NCBI GenBank assembly: GCA_030530425.1 | Contig: JAUMVA010000002.1 | Location: 43,960-107,959, forward strand | Source: Candidatus Saccharimonadota bacterium | GTDB taxonomy: Bacteria; Patescibacteriota; Saccharimonadia; Saccharimonadales; Saccharimonadaceae | Length of the DNA stretch: 64,000 nucleotides | Reading direction: 5' to 3' | Shown here: piece after piece, positions 6,599-15,546 of the stretch | Position numbering within the stretch: position 1 is the first letter of the stretch | Layout: each line of letters starts with the position of its first letter | Position numbers and translations under genes: made by a program | The notes under the pieces: model-generated | Told to the model about the DNA's origin: nothing | Seen by the model: only the letters and a program-made list of their open reading frames with translations | Database searches by the model: none

Positions 6599-9073
6599 AT
6601 GATTGTATCAGTAAATTGGCTAAAAAAATTCGTTAAGATTGATTTAAATATCAATGAGCTAGCTAAACAAATCGGTGCAAAATTAGTTGAAGTTGAGAGT
6701 GTAATAGATCTAGGTGCGCGTTATCGTGACGTGGTTATTGCTAAGGTTGTCGAGTGTAAAAAAATGGCTGATTCTGACCACTTAAACGTGGCACGAATTG
6801 ATGACGGTGGTGCGACTGGTGATGTATATCGAGATGAAGATGGCTTGATTCAAGTAGTTTGTGGAGCACTAAATATTCGCGCTGGTCTAACGGTGGCTTG
6901 GCTGCCACCAGCGTCAATTGTGCCAGAAACGGCTGGCGATGATGAGCCGTTAAAACTTGAAGTGCGTAAATTACGTGGGGTGATGAGCCATGGCATGATT
7001 GCTTCGCCAAAAGAGTTGGCGTTATATGATGAGCATAGTGGAATTTTAGAGTTGGATGATGATTTAAAGGCTGGGGCAAGTTTTGCACAGACTTTTGAGC
7101 TTGATGACTATTTGCTAGAAATTGAAAACAAATCATTAACGCATCGCCCAGATTGTTTTGGCGTAGTTGGTTTTGCGCGAGAGGTGGCGGGTATTCTTGG
7201 TCAGCAATTTACTTCGCCAGAATGGTTCAATAATCAAATCAGGTTTAAAAATCAAGCTAGTGAAATTGAAGTTGAAATTGCTGATTCAAATCTATCTAAT
7301 AAATTTCAGGCCAGTGTGGTGGCTAATTTGAAGGAAATGACTGGATTAAGTTTTTTGCAAAAAACTTACCTTGCTCGAGTTGGGGTGCGGCCGGTAGAAA
7401 AAATTGTCGATGTCAGTAACTTTGTGATGGTAGAAACTGGTGAGCCAACTCACGCTTATGACTATGATAAGTTGTTGAAAATTGCACACAGTGAACAACT
7501 AGATGAGATAAAATTGACCGTTAGGGCTGCTCAAGCTGGTGAAAAATTAGAGCTATTAGACGGCAAATTAATCGAGTTAACTTCAGAAGATATTGTGATT
7601 GCGGTTGGTAAAACGGTTGTTGGACTGGCTGGAATCATGGGTGGCTCAGCAACTAAAATTGATCATTCAACAGAACGAATTGTATTAGAATCGGCCAACT
7701 TTAACTTATATAAAATGCGATCTGCTCAAATGCGACACGGTATCTTCTCTGAAGCTGTAACACGATTTACTAAAGGTCAACCGCCAGCTATTACTGATTT
7801 GGCTTTAGCACGTAATTTAGCGATGATAACTGGTGATGAACAAGCGGCAAGAAAATTTACTGTAGCTACGGCTGAAATGAGGGCTTCGTCTCGTGAAGAG
7901 ATAACTTTAAATTATCAGCTAATAAATGTTTATCTCGGTACTAATTTAAACGCTAATATGATTAAGACTATGCTTAATAATGTGGAGCTTGATGTTAAAT
8001 TTAGAGCTGATGACTTGGTGGTTAAAGTGCCATGGTGGCGTACCGATGTGACCCGCCGTGTTGAAGTAATTGAGGAAGTTGGTCGGTTATTTGGCTATGA
8101 TAATTTAGATTTAAACTTGCCAACACGAGTTATTAAGTCTAACTTACCAGATGATTTTAGTCGAACAGTAACTAAAATTCGTAATGTTTTAGCAATGGCT
8201 GGCTTGAATGAGGTGTTGACCTATAGCTTTGTGCCTAAAAAATTATTGCAAAAAGCTAATCAAGATTTAGATAATTCTTATAAAATCATTAATTCAATTA
8301 GTCCAGAGTTGGAATGCTATCGTCAGTCAATTTTACCAAATTTGTTAGACAAAGTTTATAGTAATTTGCGTGGTGGATACGAGCGTTTTGGTTTGTTTGA
8401 ACGTGGTAAGATTCATTGGAAAAATTATGGTTTGAATGACGAAGCCGTACCATTTGAAATGGACAGTTTGGCTTTTGTGGTGATCGATAAAAAAGCTAGC
8501 CAAACCGGATTTTATCTAGTGAAAAAATATTTGTTATTGCTCGAGCATAAGTTGGCTGCGCGATTTGAATACAAGCCTTTGTGCTCAACATTACCGATGG
8601 CTACGGTGTTTGAGCCAAAACGTGCAGCCGAAGTATGGTTTAATGGTCATTTTATTGGCGCGATGGGTGAATTTAAGGCGACGGTTGGGCGTAATTTTAA
8701 ACTGCCTATGATGGCGGCTGGTGCGGAGTTAGATTTACAGGCTTTAACTGAATTAGCTGATCGGCAACAATTGCAGATGAAACCTGTTCAGACTTTACCA
8801 AGTGTGAGTCGCGATTTATGCCTTGAGGTGGCACGAACGGTTGAATATCAAGCAATTTATGATCAATTGTTGCAAGTAACAAATAAATTTAAATCAATTG
8901 ACTTTAAAATACAACCGATTGACTTTTATCGTAAAGATGAAAAAAATAAGCGTATTACAGTTCGTTTAATCCTAACTCCGACTGATAAAACTTTAGTTGC
9001 TAAACAAGTTGATGCAATTGTGACACAGGTTGTGAAAGTATTATCCGCAGAAGTCAAGTTTAAGCTAATTTAA
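6599..9073 (+). CDS. pheT: Phenylalanine-tRNA ligase beta subunit
   Basis: 824 aa, normal length. Domains in order: an N-terminal EMAP/OB tRNA-binding domain (about 40-160), the B3/4 editing domain (about 210-400), B5 (about 410-480), the catalytic-like core (about 490-700), and a C-terminal anticodon-binding FDX-ACB domain (about 730-824). The start MIVSVNWLKKFV is typical of bacterial PheT. It forms the pheST operon with the gene before it. The next unit (gatC) has its own promoter. Confidence 0.97.
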   Translation: MIVSVNWLKKFVKIDLNINELAKQIGAKLVEVESVIDLGARYRDVVIAKVVECKKMADSDHLNVARIDDGGATGDVYRDEDGLIQVVCGALNIRAGLTVAWLPPASIVPETAGDDEPLKLEVRKLRGVMSHGMIASPKELALYDEHSGILELDDDLKAGASFAQTFELDDYLLEIENKSLTHRPDCFGVVGFAREVAGILGQQFTSPEWFNNQIRFKNQASEIEVEIADSNLSNKFQASVVANLKEMTGLSFLQKTYLARVGVRPVEKIVDVSNFVMVETGEPTHAYDYDKLLKIAHSEQLDEIKLTVRAAQAGEKLELLDGKLIELTSEDIVIAVGKTVVGLAGIMGGSATKIDHSTERIVLESANFNLYKMRSAQMRHGIFSEAVTRFTKGQPPAITDLALARNLAMITGDEQAARKFTVATAEMRASSREEITLNYQLINVYLGTNLNANMIKTMLNNVELDVKFRADDLVVKVPWWRTDVTRRVEVIEEVGRLFGYDNLDLNLPTRVIKSNLPDDFSRTVTKIRNVLAMAGLNEVLTYSFVPKKLLQKANQDLDNSYKIINSISPELECYRQSILPNLLDKVYSNLRGGYERFGLFERGKIHWKNYGLNDEAVPFEMDSLAFVVIDKKASQTGFYLVKKYLLLLEHKLAARFEYKPLCSTLPMATVFEPKRAAEVWFNGHFIGAMGEFKATVGRNFKLPMMAAGAELDLQALTELADRQQLQMKPVQTLPSVSRDLCLEVARTVEYQAIYDQLLQVTNKFKSIDFKIQPIDFYRKDEKNKRITVRLILTPTDKTLVAKQVDAIVTQVVKVLSAEVKFKLI

Positions 9074-9121
9074 GCTGACTAATTCCAAATCTCTTTGCCT
9101 CTTTCATCATTACTAAAAATA

Positions 9122-9130
9122 TGGTAAAAT
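9122..9130 (+). promoter_or_regulatory. Extended -10 promoter of gatCAB, leaderless
   Basis: TGGTAAAAT ends at 9130. The usable ATG is at 9138, seven bases later. An ATG at 9129 overlaps the -10 itself and so cannot be the start. Confidence 0.55.
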
Positions 9131-9137
9131 GTACCTC

Positions 9138-9425
9138 ATGGATATTTCTGATGAAGATGTAAAATATTTGGCTAAATTGAGTAATTTTAGTCTATCCGAT
9201 GATGAGGTATCGAGTTTGAAGCAGGATTTAAGTAATATTCTAACTTATGTAAAACAACTCGATGAGGTTGACACTGAAGGCGTTGAACCAACTTATCAAG
9301 TATTGGATTTGCAAAATGTCTGGCAAGAAGATGTGGTTGAAACCCCAGTAGTGCCAACCGAATCATTAATCGCGTTGGCTAGTCAAACAGCTGAACGACA
9401 AATAAAAGTTCCGAAGGTACTATAA
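9138..9425 (+). CDS. gatC: Asp-tRNA(Asn)/Glu-tRNA(Gln) amidotransferase subunit C
   Basis: 95 aa from the second ATG (MDISDEDV). GatC stabilises the GatCAB complex, which converts misacylated Glu-tRNA(Gln) or Asp-tRNA(Asn) to the correct amide form. The hallmarks are an N-terminal helix (VKYLAKLSNFSLSDDE) and a central TYVKQLDEVDTEGVEP segment. The start at 9138 is chosen because the promoter -10 covers the upstream ATG at 9129. The gene is followed one base later by gatA. Confidence 0.92.
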   Translation: MDISDEDVKYLAKLSNFSLSDDEVSSLKQDLSNILTYVKQLDEVDTEGVEPTYQVLDLQNVWQEDVVETPVVPTESLIALASQTAERQIKVPKVL

Positions 9426-9426
9426 A

Positions 9427-10830
9427 ATGACGACAATAAAAGAAATCAGGGATAAAATTAAAAGTGGTCAAATGACAGCAGTTGAGGCAGTGACTGAGGC
9501 TTTACGACGTGCTAAAATAGCACAAGATCACAATGTATTCATTAGAATTACTGAGGAGCGGGCTTTAGCTCGAGCTCAAGAAATTGACGCTAGGCTTGCT
9601 GCTGGCGAAGAGGTCGGTGCATTGGCTGGTGTGCCATTTGTTAATAAAGATAATATTTTAGCATTTGATGGTCCAACCACTGCAGCTAGTAAAATTTTGA
9701 GTAATTTTGAGACGCCATTGCAGGCGACTGTAATCGAAAAATTAGAGGCGGCGGGCGCTATTTCGATCGGTAAGGCAAATTTAGATGCTTTTGCTCACGG
9801 TGGATCGACTGAAAACTCGGCATTCGGATTAACTAAAAATGCGGTTGATGAAACCCGCGTAGCTGGTGGCTCAAGTGGTGGTTCTGCAGCAGCAGTCGCT
9901 TTAGATGTTGTACCATTCGCATTAGGAACTGACACTGGTGGTTCAATTCGTGAACCAGCTAGTTTTAACGGCGTGGTTGGGTTTAAACCCACATACGGTT
10001 TAGTGAGTCGATTTGGTGTGATAGCAATGTCATCAAGTACTGACACAGTTGGTTGTTTTGCACACATAGCGTCTGATATTGATTTGGTTATGAGTTTAAT
10101 TTCTGGTCAAGATTCATGTGACATGACAACTTATGATAGCAATTACCAAACACAAGAACTAACTGAAAAACCAAAACTTGCCGTGCCAAAACAGTTTATG
10201 ACTGATGCTGTTGACTCAGAAGTCAAAGCTAGCGTCCAAGCTAAAATTGAACAATTAAAACAAGCTGGTTATCAAGTTGATGAAGTTGATATAGAAGAAT
10301 TGAAATATGCTTTGGCAATTTATTATATTGTTGTTCCAGCGGAAGTATCAAGTAATCTAGCTCGTTACGATGGTGTGCGTTATGGTGTGCGAACCGAAAA
10401 CGTAACCGATTTAGCTTCGATGTATGCTAACTCTCGAGCAGAAGGTTTTGAAAAAGAAAATAAGCGACGAATTATGATAGGTAGTTTTGTGCTATCAAGT
10501 GGTTATTTTGATGCTTATTATTTAAAGGCACAAAAAGTCCGTACGTTGTTGATTAAACGCTTAAATGAAGTGCTAGCAAAATACGATTATTTGCTTGGCC
10601 CAGTTGTTCCAGAGCCAGCGTTTAAAATTGGTCAAAATACGGCTGACCCACTCAAGATGTATTTAGCTGACGTGCTAACAACTCCAGCAAATTTGGCTGG
10701 TTTACCAGCTATCAGTGTACCAATTAAGCCAACCAGTAATGGTTTACCAGTTGGACTACAAATTATTGGTAGCCAAAAATCTGACGCTAAAATGTTAGCT
10801 TTCGTACGACGAATCGAGGAGTTAAAATAA
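9427..10830 (+). CDS. gatA: Asp/Glu-tRNA amidotransferase subunit A (amidase)
   Basis: 467 aa. It is the glutaminase subunit that frees ammonia for the GatB reaction. The amidase signature is intact: catalytic Lys in VNKDN (near residue 74), then GGSSGGSAAAVA (near 150) and TDTGGSIREPA (near 175) with the cis-Ser and nucleophilic Ser. It is part of gatC-gatA-orf-gatB and overlaps the next start by one base (TAATG). Confidence 0.97.
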   Translation: MTTIKEIRDKIKSGQMTAVEAVTEALRRAKIAQDHNVFIRITEERALARAQEIDARLAAGEEVGALAGVPFVNKDNILAFDGPTTAASKILSNFETPLQATVIEKLEAAGAISIGKANLDAFAHGGSTENSAFGLTKNAVDETRVAGGSSGGSAAAVALDVVPFALGTDTGGSIREPASFNGVVGFKPTYGLVSRFGVIAMSSSTDTVGCFAHIASDIDLVMSLISGQDSCDMTTYDSNYQTQELTEKPKLAVPKQFMTDAVDSEVKASVQAKIEQLKQAGYQVDEVDIEELKYALAIYYIVVPAEVSSNLARYDGVRYGVRTENVTDLASMYANSRAEGFEKENKRRIMIGSFVLSSGYFDAYYLKAQKVRTLLIKRLNEVLAKYDYLLGPVVPEPAFKIGQNTADPLKMYLADVLTTPANLAGLPAISVPIKPTSNGLPVGLQIIGSQKSDAKMLAFVRRIEELK

Positions 10831-11246
10831 TGGATTTTAAAATCATTCTCTTTATAGTGTTTATTTTGTTGATAGGTATTGGTTTATTTGCGCTTTTGAC
10901 TTTAAAACAAAAAACAATAGTCCTTAATAAAGAAAAATATCGTAGTTTATGGTTAGAAATTGAAAACGGATTAATCCCTGATCAACAGCAAAGCTTTCAA
11001 ATGACTGTATTAAATGCTGATAAATTACTTGGACAAGCTCTGGAAGAGTTAGGCGTTCGAGGTACTACAATGGGGGAACGCATGAAAACCTTCGGTAGCG
11101 GCTTTTCTAACCAAAATCAGATTTGGCAGGCGCACAAAATTCGTAACAAGATTGCTCACGAAGCAAATGTGCAGTTAAATTTTAAACAAGTTCAAGCGTT
11201 ACTAAAATGTTTTAAACAAGCTTTGAAAGATGTAGGAGCAATTTAA
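10830..11246 (+). CDS. Membrane-anchored HEPN-like protein inserted between gatA and gatB
   Basis: 138 aa. One N-terminal membrane helix (about residues 4-25) precedes a soluble all-helical domain. That domain ends with RNKIAH (Arg105, Asn106, His110), the R-x4-H pattern of HEPN domains, often RNA-cleaving or nucleotide-binding. Its stop and start overlap both neighbours by one base, so it is translated as part of the amidotransferase operon. A role with tRNA or at the membrane is inferred from motif and position only. It could also be a structural four-helix protein with no enzyme activity. Confidence 0.75.
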   Translation: MDFKIILFIVFILLIGIGLFALLTLKQKTIVLNKEKYRSLWLEIENGLIPDQQQSFQMTVLNADKLLGQALEELGVRGTTMGERMKTFGSGFSNQNQIWQAHKIRNKIAHEANVQLNFKQVQALLKCFKQALKDVGAI

Positions 11247-12676
11247 TGACGAAATATGATGAATATGAAATGACAATTGGCATTGAGTGTCATGTTCAGC
11301 TTAAAACTAAAACTAAATTATTTTCACGTGCTGATAACGATGCTCATGGCAAGGCTCCAAACACAGTAATAAATCATATTGACTGGGCATTGCCGGGTAT
11401 GTTGCCAGTTTTAAACAAAGAGGCTGTGATATTAGCGACACGAGCAGCTAAAGCATTGGGCGCGACGGTTAATAAAATTAGTCGTTTTGATCGTAAGCAT
11501 TATTTTTATCCAGATTTGCCAAAAGGCTATCAAACTTCACAGTTATATCAGCCAATTATCGGTTCTGGTGTAGTAAAAGTCGATAATGGCGAAGAAAAAT
11601 TTGAAGTTCGTATTGAACATGCGCATCTTGAGGAAGATGCTGGTAAATTAACCCATGGGTTGAATACTAGCTATGTCGATTTGAATCGTTCGGGGACGCC
11701 ATTAATTGAGATTGTAACTTTGCCAGATATTCATTCAGCTTCGCAGGCTAAAGCTTTTGCTCAAGAACTGCATCGTTTGATGATTTTTTCTGGTGTTACC
11801 TTGGGCGATCTATATGAAGGAAATATGCGCTTTGATGTGAACTTATCGGTGGCTAAAAAAGGATCAACTGAGCTTGGTACTCGTACTGAGACCAAAAATC
11901 TCAATTCATTTCGTAGTATTGAACGAGCAATTGAATACGAATTTAGGCGTCAGATTGACGAGCTAGAGGCTGGCCGTCCAATAAAGCAAGAAACCCGTGG
12001 CTTTGAGGACGCGACTGGTCGAACATTTTCGCAACGTTCAAAAGAAGAGGCTAAAGATTATCGCTATATGCCAGACCCAGACATTCCGCCAATCGTGTTA
12101 ACTGACGAAATGATAGCGGAAATGCAAGCTAATATGCCATTGTTACCAAACGCTTATCGTGAAAAATGGCTAGAATTAAAGCTCGATCAGTCGGTGATTG
12201 ATACAATGCTAGTCAAGCCGGAATATGCTCAGGCTGTAACATCAGTCCTGGATAAGGCTGGTGCTGAATCAGCTAAAATGACAGCTTATTGGTTAGCGAG
12301 TGCGCTTGAATCTCAACCAACCTGTGAATTTAATAGTGAATTGATTGATCGAATTATTGAATTAACTAAAATGACTTTAGATTCGAAATTAAGTTCAACA
12401 AATGCCAAGATTGTATTTAATGAATTACTAGTTTCTGATAAAACTCCGTTAGCTATTGCCGAGGAAAAACAACTATTACAGGTTAGTGATAGCTCTGTTT
12501 TAGAAGAGATTTTGGACCAAGTTTTAAATTCAGAGCAAGGACAAAAAGCACTTGAAGATGTGAAGGCTGGCAATATGAAAGCTATGGGATTTATTGTCGG
12601 TCAGTCCATGAAGTTATCCAAGGGGCAAGCTAACCCACAAATAATTAATCAAATGCTACAACGGCGATTAAAATAA
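11246..12676 (+). CDS. gatB: Asp/Glu-tRNA amidotransferase subunit B
   Basis: 476 aa, normal length. It is the kinase/transamidase subunit that activates the misacylated aminoacyl-tRNA. The cradle domain starts with MTIGIECHVQLKTKTKLFS and includes EDAGK and YMPDPDIPP motifs typical of GatB. The C-terminal helical and YqeY-like tail covers about residues 300-476. It is the last gene of the gatC-gatA-orf-gatB operon. Confidence 0.97.
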   Translation: MTKYDEYEMTIGIECHVQLKTKTKLFSRADNDAHGKAPNTVINHIDWALPGMLPVLNKEAVILATRAAKALGATVNKISRFDRKHYFYPDLPKGYQTSQLYQPIIGSGVVKVDNGEEKFEVRIEHAHLEEDAGKLTHGLNTSYVDLNRSGTPLIEIVTLPDIHSASQAKAFAQELHRLMIFSGVTLGDLYEGNMRFDVNLSVAKKGSTELGTRTETKNLNSFRSIERAIEYEFRRQIDELEAGRPIKQETRGFEDATGRTFSQRSKEEAKDYRYMPDPDIPPIVLTDEMIAEMQANMPLLPNAYREKWLELKLDQSVIDTMLVKPEYAQAVTSVLDKAGAESAKMTAYWLASALESQPTCEFNSELIDRIIELTKMTLDSKLSSTNAKIVFNELLVSDKTPLAIAEEKQLLQVSDSSVLEEILDQVLNSEQGQKALEDVKAGNMKAMGFIVGQSMKLSKGQANPQIINQMLQRRLK

Positions 12677-12694
12677 TCAAAAGGAGATCGTAAT

Positions 12695-13603
12695 ATGAGT
12701 CAAGAACGAAAGTTACCAACTAAAGCTGTGATTGCGGCAGCCGGCTTTGGCACAAGATTTTTACCTCAAACCAAGGCAATGCCAAAGGAAATGTTGCCAT
12801 TGATCGATAAGCCAATTATTCAATATGTAGTTGAAGAACTAGTTGAGGCTGGAATCAAGGACATTATCATTGTTGGCAATAGCAATAAGCGATCAATCGA
12901 AGACCACTTTGACGAGCCAAGTGCTGATTTACTAGCTAATTTGCGAGCTGGTGGGCCTAAAAAAGCCCCGTTAATTACGCAGGTCGAGTCAATTTCTTCG
13001 ATGGCAAACTTCGTCTATATTCGTCAAAAAGGCCCTTACGGCAACGCAACACCAGTGATTTGTGCGGCGCATTTGTTAGGCGATGAACCATTTATTTACA
13101 CTTGGGCTGATGACTTCTTTGTGTCATCACCAAACAGCACTCAACAATTAATCGATACTTACAAAAAATATGGTGGTAGTGTGTTGGCTTGCAAACGGAT
13201 TGAAAACGATATCGAATTTGATCGCTATGGAGTGGCTGGTGGAAAGCAAAAAGAAACTGATGTGTTGCAGGTTGAGGAAATTATCGAAAAGCCAGGCCGT
13301 GAGCGTGCACCAAGTCGATTAGCAAGCGTCAGTTCATTTTTGTTAGCGCCAGAAATTTTGCCATTATTAAAGAAGGCTAATGATGAGTTTGATGGAGTTG
13401 GTGAATTAATGATTCAACCATCAATTCAAAAATTAATTGATAATGGGGATGGTGTCTTTGCAAAAGAAATTGTTAACGGTAAATATTATGATACTGGTGA
13501 TAAACTAGAATATATCAAAACCATAATCGACTTTAGTTTGGCGCATGAAACTTTGAGTCCACAAATTGAGGCTTATATTCGTCAAAAGCTAGCCAACAAG
13601 TAA
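12695..13603 (+). CDS. galU: UTP-glucose-1-phosphate uridylyltransferase
   Basis: 302 aa. It makes UDP-glucose from UTP and glucose-1-phosphate for envelope polysaccharides. The nucleotidyltransferase signature AAGFGTRFLPQTKAMPKEM is at residues 14-32, and the substrate loop VEEIIEKPG is near 190. AAGGAG precedes the start. It stands 18 bases after gatB and may be read from the same transcript. Confidence 0.95.
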   Translation: MSQERKLPTKAVIAAAGFGTRFLPQTKAMPKEMLPLIDKPIIQYVVEELVEAGIKDIIIVGNSNKRSIEDHFDEPSADLLANLRAGGPKKAPLITQVESISSMANFVYIRQKGPYGNATPVICAAHLLGDEPFIYTWADDFFVSSPNSTQQLIDTYKKYGGSVLACKRIENDIEFDRYGVAGGKQKETDVLQVEEIIEKPGRERAPSRLASVSSFLLAPEILPLLKKANDEFDGVGELMIQPSIQKLIDNGDGVFAKEIVNGKYYDTGDKLEYIKTIIDFSLAHETLSPQIEAYIRQKLANK

Positions 13604-13613
13604 GCTTAAATGC

Positions 13614-13641
13614 TTTACTTTTCATAAAAATCAGTTATACT
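13614..13641 (+). promoter_or_regulatory. Promoter of the 13676-14183 pair
   Basis: TTTACT, 16 bases, TATACT. Confidence 0.4.
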
Positions 13642-13675
13642 GAAGAAGTAATAATATAAGCGAAAGGTTTTTGCG

Positions 13676-13927
13676 ATGAATGATGCAGCTGGAATTTTAG
13701 TAATAATGCTTTCAATAGTTCTGATCTGTTTCTTGATTGCAGCAATTATATTGATCATATCTTTAATTAAGGTCAGTCGTCAATTGCGTGACATCGCCGA
13801 TGACGTGAGTGTTACAACCAGTAAGATGCGTCAATTGACTGAAAATGTTGCTAAAATTACATCGCCAGTTATTATTGGGAAAGCTTTGATGAATTTATTC
13901 AAAATTAACAAGAAGAAAGGAAAATAA
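13676..13927 (+). CDS. DUF948-like small membrane protein, 83 aa
   Basis: A strong membrane helix (about residues 8-31) precedes an amphipathic helix with heptad-like spacing (QLRDIADDVSVTTSKMRQLTENV), the layout of DUF948/general-stress membrane proteins. It is one base from the next gene, a YtxH-like protein. The two families commonly occur together in Gram-positive-type bacteria, which supports the call. Confidence 0.7.
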   Translation: MNDAAGILVIMLSIVLICFLIAAIILIISLIKVSRQLRDIADDVSVTTSKMRQLTENVAKITSPVIIGKALMNLFKINKKKGK

Positions 13928-13928
13928 T

Positions 13929-14183
13929 ATGTCAAAAGGAACAGGAAAGTGTGTTTTGGGTGCTGAAATTGGTGCAGCAATTGGCGTGGTCGCTGGTTGG
14001 TTTACCGCTCCAAAAGCTGGTAAAGATATGCGAGCTGATGCAAAACAAAAAGCTCAAGAGGTTTATGATAAGGGAGCTGAATTTGTTGATGGAGCAAAAG
14101 AAAAGGTGTCAGAAATTAGTAATCAAGCAAAAGATAAGTTTGGCTGGCTAAAACAAGATAAAGAATCAAAAGCTAAAAAATAA
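13929..14183 (+). CDS. YtxH-like general stress protein, 84 aa
   Basis: It begins with a Gly/Ala-rich hydrophobic segment (about residues 9-26), then TAPKAGKDMR, the YtxH signature. A long Lys/Ala/Glu-rich amphipathic helix follows. Such proteins are small, membrane-attached and often stress-induced; their molecular role is unknown. A strong terminator follows at 14197-14237. AAAGGAAAA is the ribosome site. Confidence 0.78.
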   Translation: MSKGTGKCVLGAEIGAAIGVVAGWFTAPKAGKDMRADAKQKAQEVYDKGAEFVDGAKEKVSEISNQAKDKFGWLKQDKESKAKK

Positions 14184-14196
14184 TAGAAACTGATAT

Positions 14197-14237
14197 AAAA
14201 ATGCCGCTCATAATTATTAATTATGAGCGGCATTTTT
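14197..14237. terminator. Long perfect intrinsic terminator
   Basis: GCCGCTCATAATTA pairs exactly with its reverse complement and is flanked by AAAAAT and ATTTTTG. It can work in both directions. Confidence 0.9.
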
Positions 14238-14282
14238 GCTTGAAAGCTTGTTTTTAAAAAACGATTATGTTTAAATGGAATT

Positions 14283-14936
14283 ATGAGACACAATCATCAA
14301 TCGTCTAATAAAAAAGTAGGTCAGTTTAGTGTCTTTTGTAAAAAAACTTTTTGGCGTTTTCCAGTTTTATCATTGATGATTGGTATTTTGATACTTTATT
14401 TCGGTTGGTATAATCTCGTGTGGGCTGTAAAATTATATCGACTATCAAATCTCGACCCACAATGCGTACAACAAGAGCGCTCAAAGGGTGAGATGGCTAC
14501 CAAGTTGCTGCGTACAATTGTAAAAGAATGTTCTCAAGTAATTGGTGCTGAAGCTCATGAGATATCATTAAATACTAATGAAAGCGTTGATAAGTGCTAT
14601 TTATCAGGTCCATTGACTTACGGAACTGATATACCAAAGACGGAAGTAATTGTTTACTATGAATTAGCTAAAAATGCAATGACGATTGATCAAGCCGCAG
14701 TAAAACTTAGTAAATACTTAAAATCTAAACAGCTTGATCTGGTACTGACTCGTGATGAATTAACAAATGACGGACATAAGAAGACCTATACTTGCCAGGG
14801 CGTCATTGCTAATGATAATTTATACAGCGCTATGTTAATGGAGTTATATGAGCTTGGTAATGAGCGAACGTTCTTAAAAATATATGAAAAAAGCAGTATA
14901 AAATCTGAGAAGAACGGAAACGATGTAAATGAGTAG
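14283..14936 (+). CDS. Hypothetical single-pass surface protein, 217 aa
   Basis: A basic N terminus and one membrane helix (about residues 28-52) are followed by an extracytoplasmic domain with several Cys. No family is recognised. The following gene (14929) has the same layout, and both contain a short PxC...Q stretch after the helix and TDIP, so they may be diverged tandem paralogues. The stop overlaps the next start by 8 bases. It is first in a three-gene operon with the SGNH/VWA protein. Confidence 0.72.
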   Translation: MRHNHQSSNKKVGQFSVFCKKTFWRFPVLSLMIGILILYFGWYNLVWAVKLYRLSNLDPQCVQQERSKGEMATKLLRTIVKECSQVIGAEAHEISLNTNESVDKCYLSGPLTYGTDIPKTEVIVYYELAKNAMTIDQAAVKLSKYLKSKQLDLVLTRDELTNDGHKKTYTCQGVIANDNLYSAMLMELYELGNERTFLKIYEKSSIKSEKNGNDVNE

Positions 14937-15546
14937 AAAAAACAAAGCTCAAAAGTTATTGCGCGAACGTTCGCCAATATTATACTGGTTGGTTACGATA
15001 GCTGGAATTGTGTTATTTACGTTTTTTATGGTGGTGTTGAATTATGTCTTAACGTGTCTTTATCCAATGCCGAGATGTCAAGAAATAATGAACAAACAAC
15101 GTGGATGGCAAACAAGAATCATGCAAAAAGTAATATCAGATATTAATCAAGCCGCAAGTATACAGTATGAGACTGACATTCCTTATAAAAAAGATATCAG
15201 CGAAGAAGACTTTATTTTGTCGAATGATTATTCATCTGGAGACTGCTATATAGATGAAGAATATACACTTATTAGTGATAAACCATGGCGCAGTAGAGCG
15301 GGCGGGTTTATTGAGTACAAAATGTCAGAGCATGAATATAATATTAATATAACAAAGATAAAAAAATATTTTTCAAAAATGGGAGTGAATATCGAGTATA
15401 ATCAAGTGCTTGATATTTATTATTTTAAAACAGTGCACTTTGATGATAAAAATGAAATTAAAAACAGTGCTATTGTATTATCTTCAATTAGATACGATAA
15501 CAATAAAATGATATTGTCAATAAAATTTAAAGGAGAAGAAAAATGA
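14929..15546 (+). CDS. Hypothetical single-pass surface protein, 205 aa
   Basis: One membrane helix (about residues 18-43) precedes a soluble outer domain rich in Tyr, Asp and Lys. It has the same topology as the previous gene and is possibly its paralogue. The stop overlaps the next start (ATGA-type). No known domain is visible. Position suggests it works with the large surface protein downstream. Confidence 0.72.
   Translation: MSRKNKAQKLLRERSPILYWLVTIAGIVLFTFFMVVLNYVLTCLYPMPRCQEIMNKQRGWQTRIMQKVISDINQAASIQYETDIPYKKDISEEDFILSNDYSSGDCYIDEEYTLISDKPWRSRAGGFIEYKMSEHEYNINITKIKKYFSKMGVNIEYNQVLDIYYFKTVHFDDKNEIKNSAIVLSSIRYDNNKMILSIKFKGEEK

Noticed and set aside
9129..9425. gatC start at ATG 9129.
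   Set aside because: That codon overlaps the -10 element. The ATG at 9138 fits both the promoter and the family N terminus.
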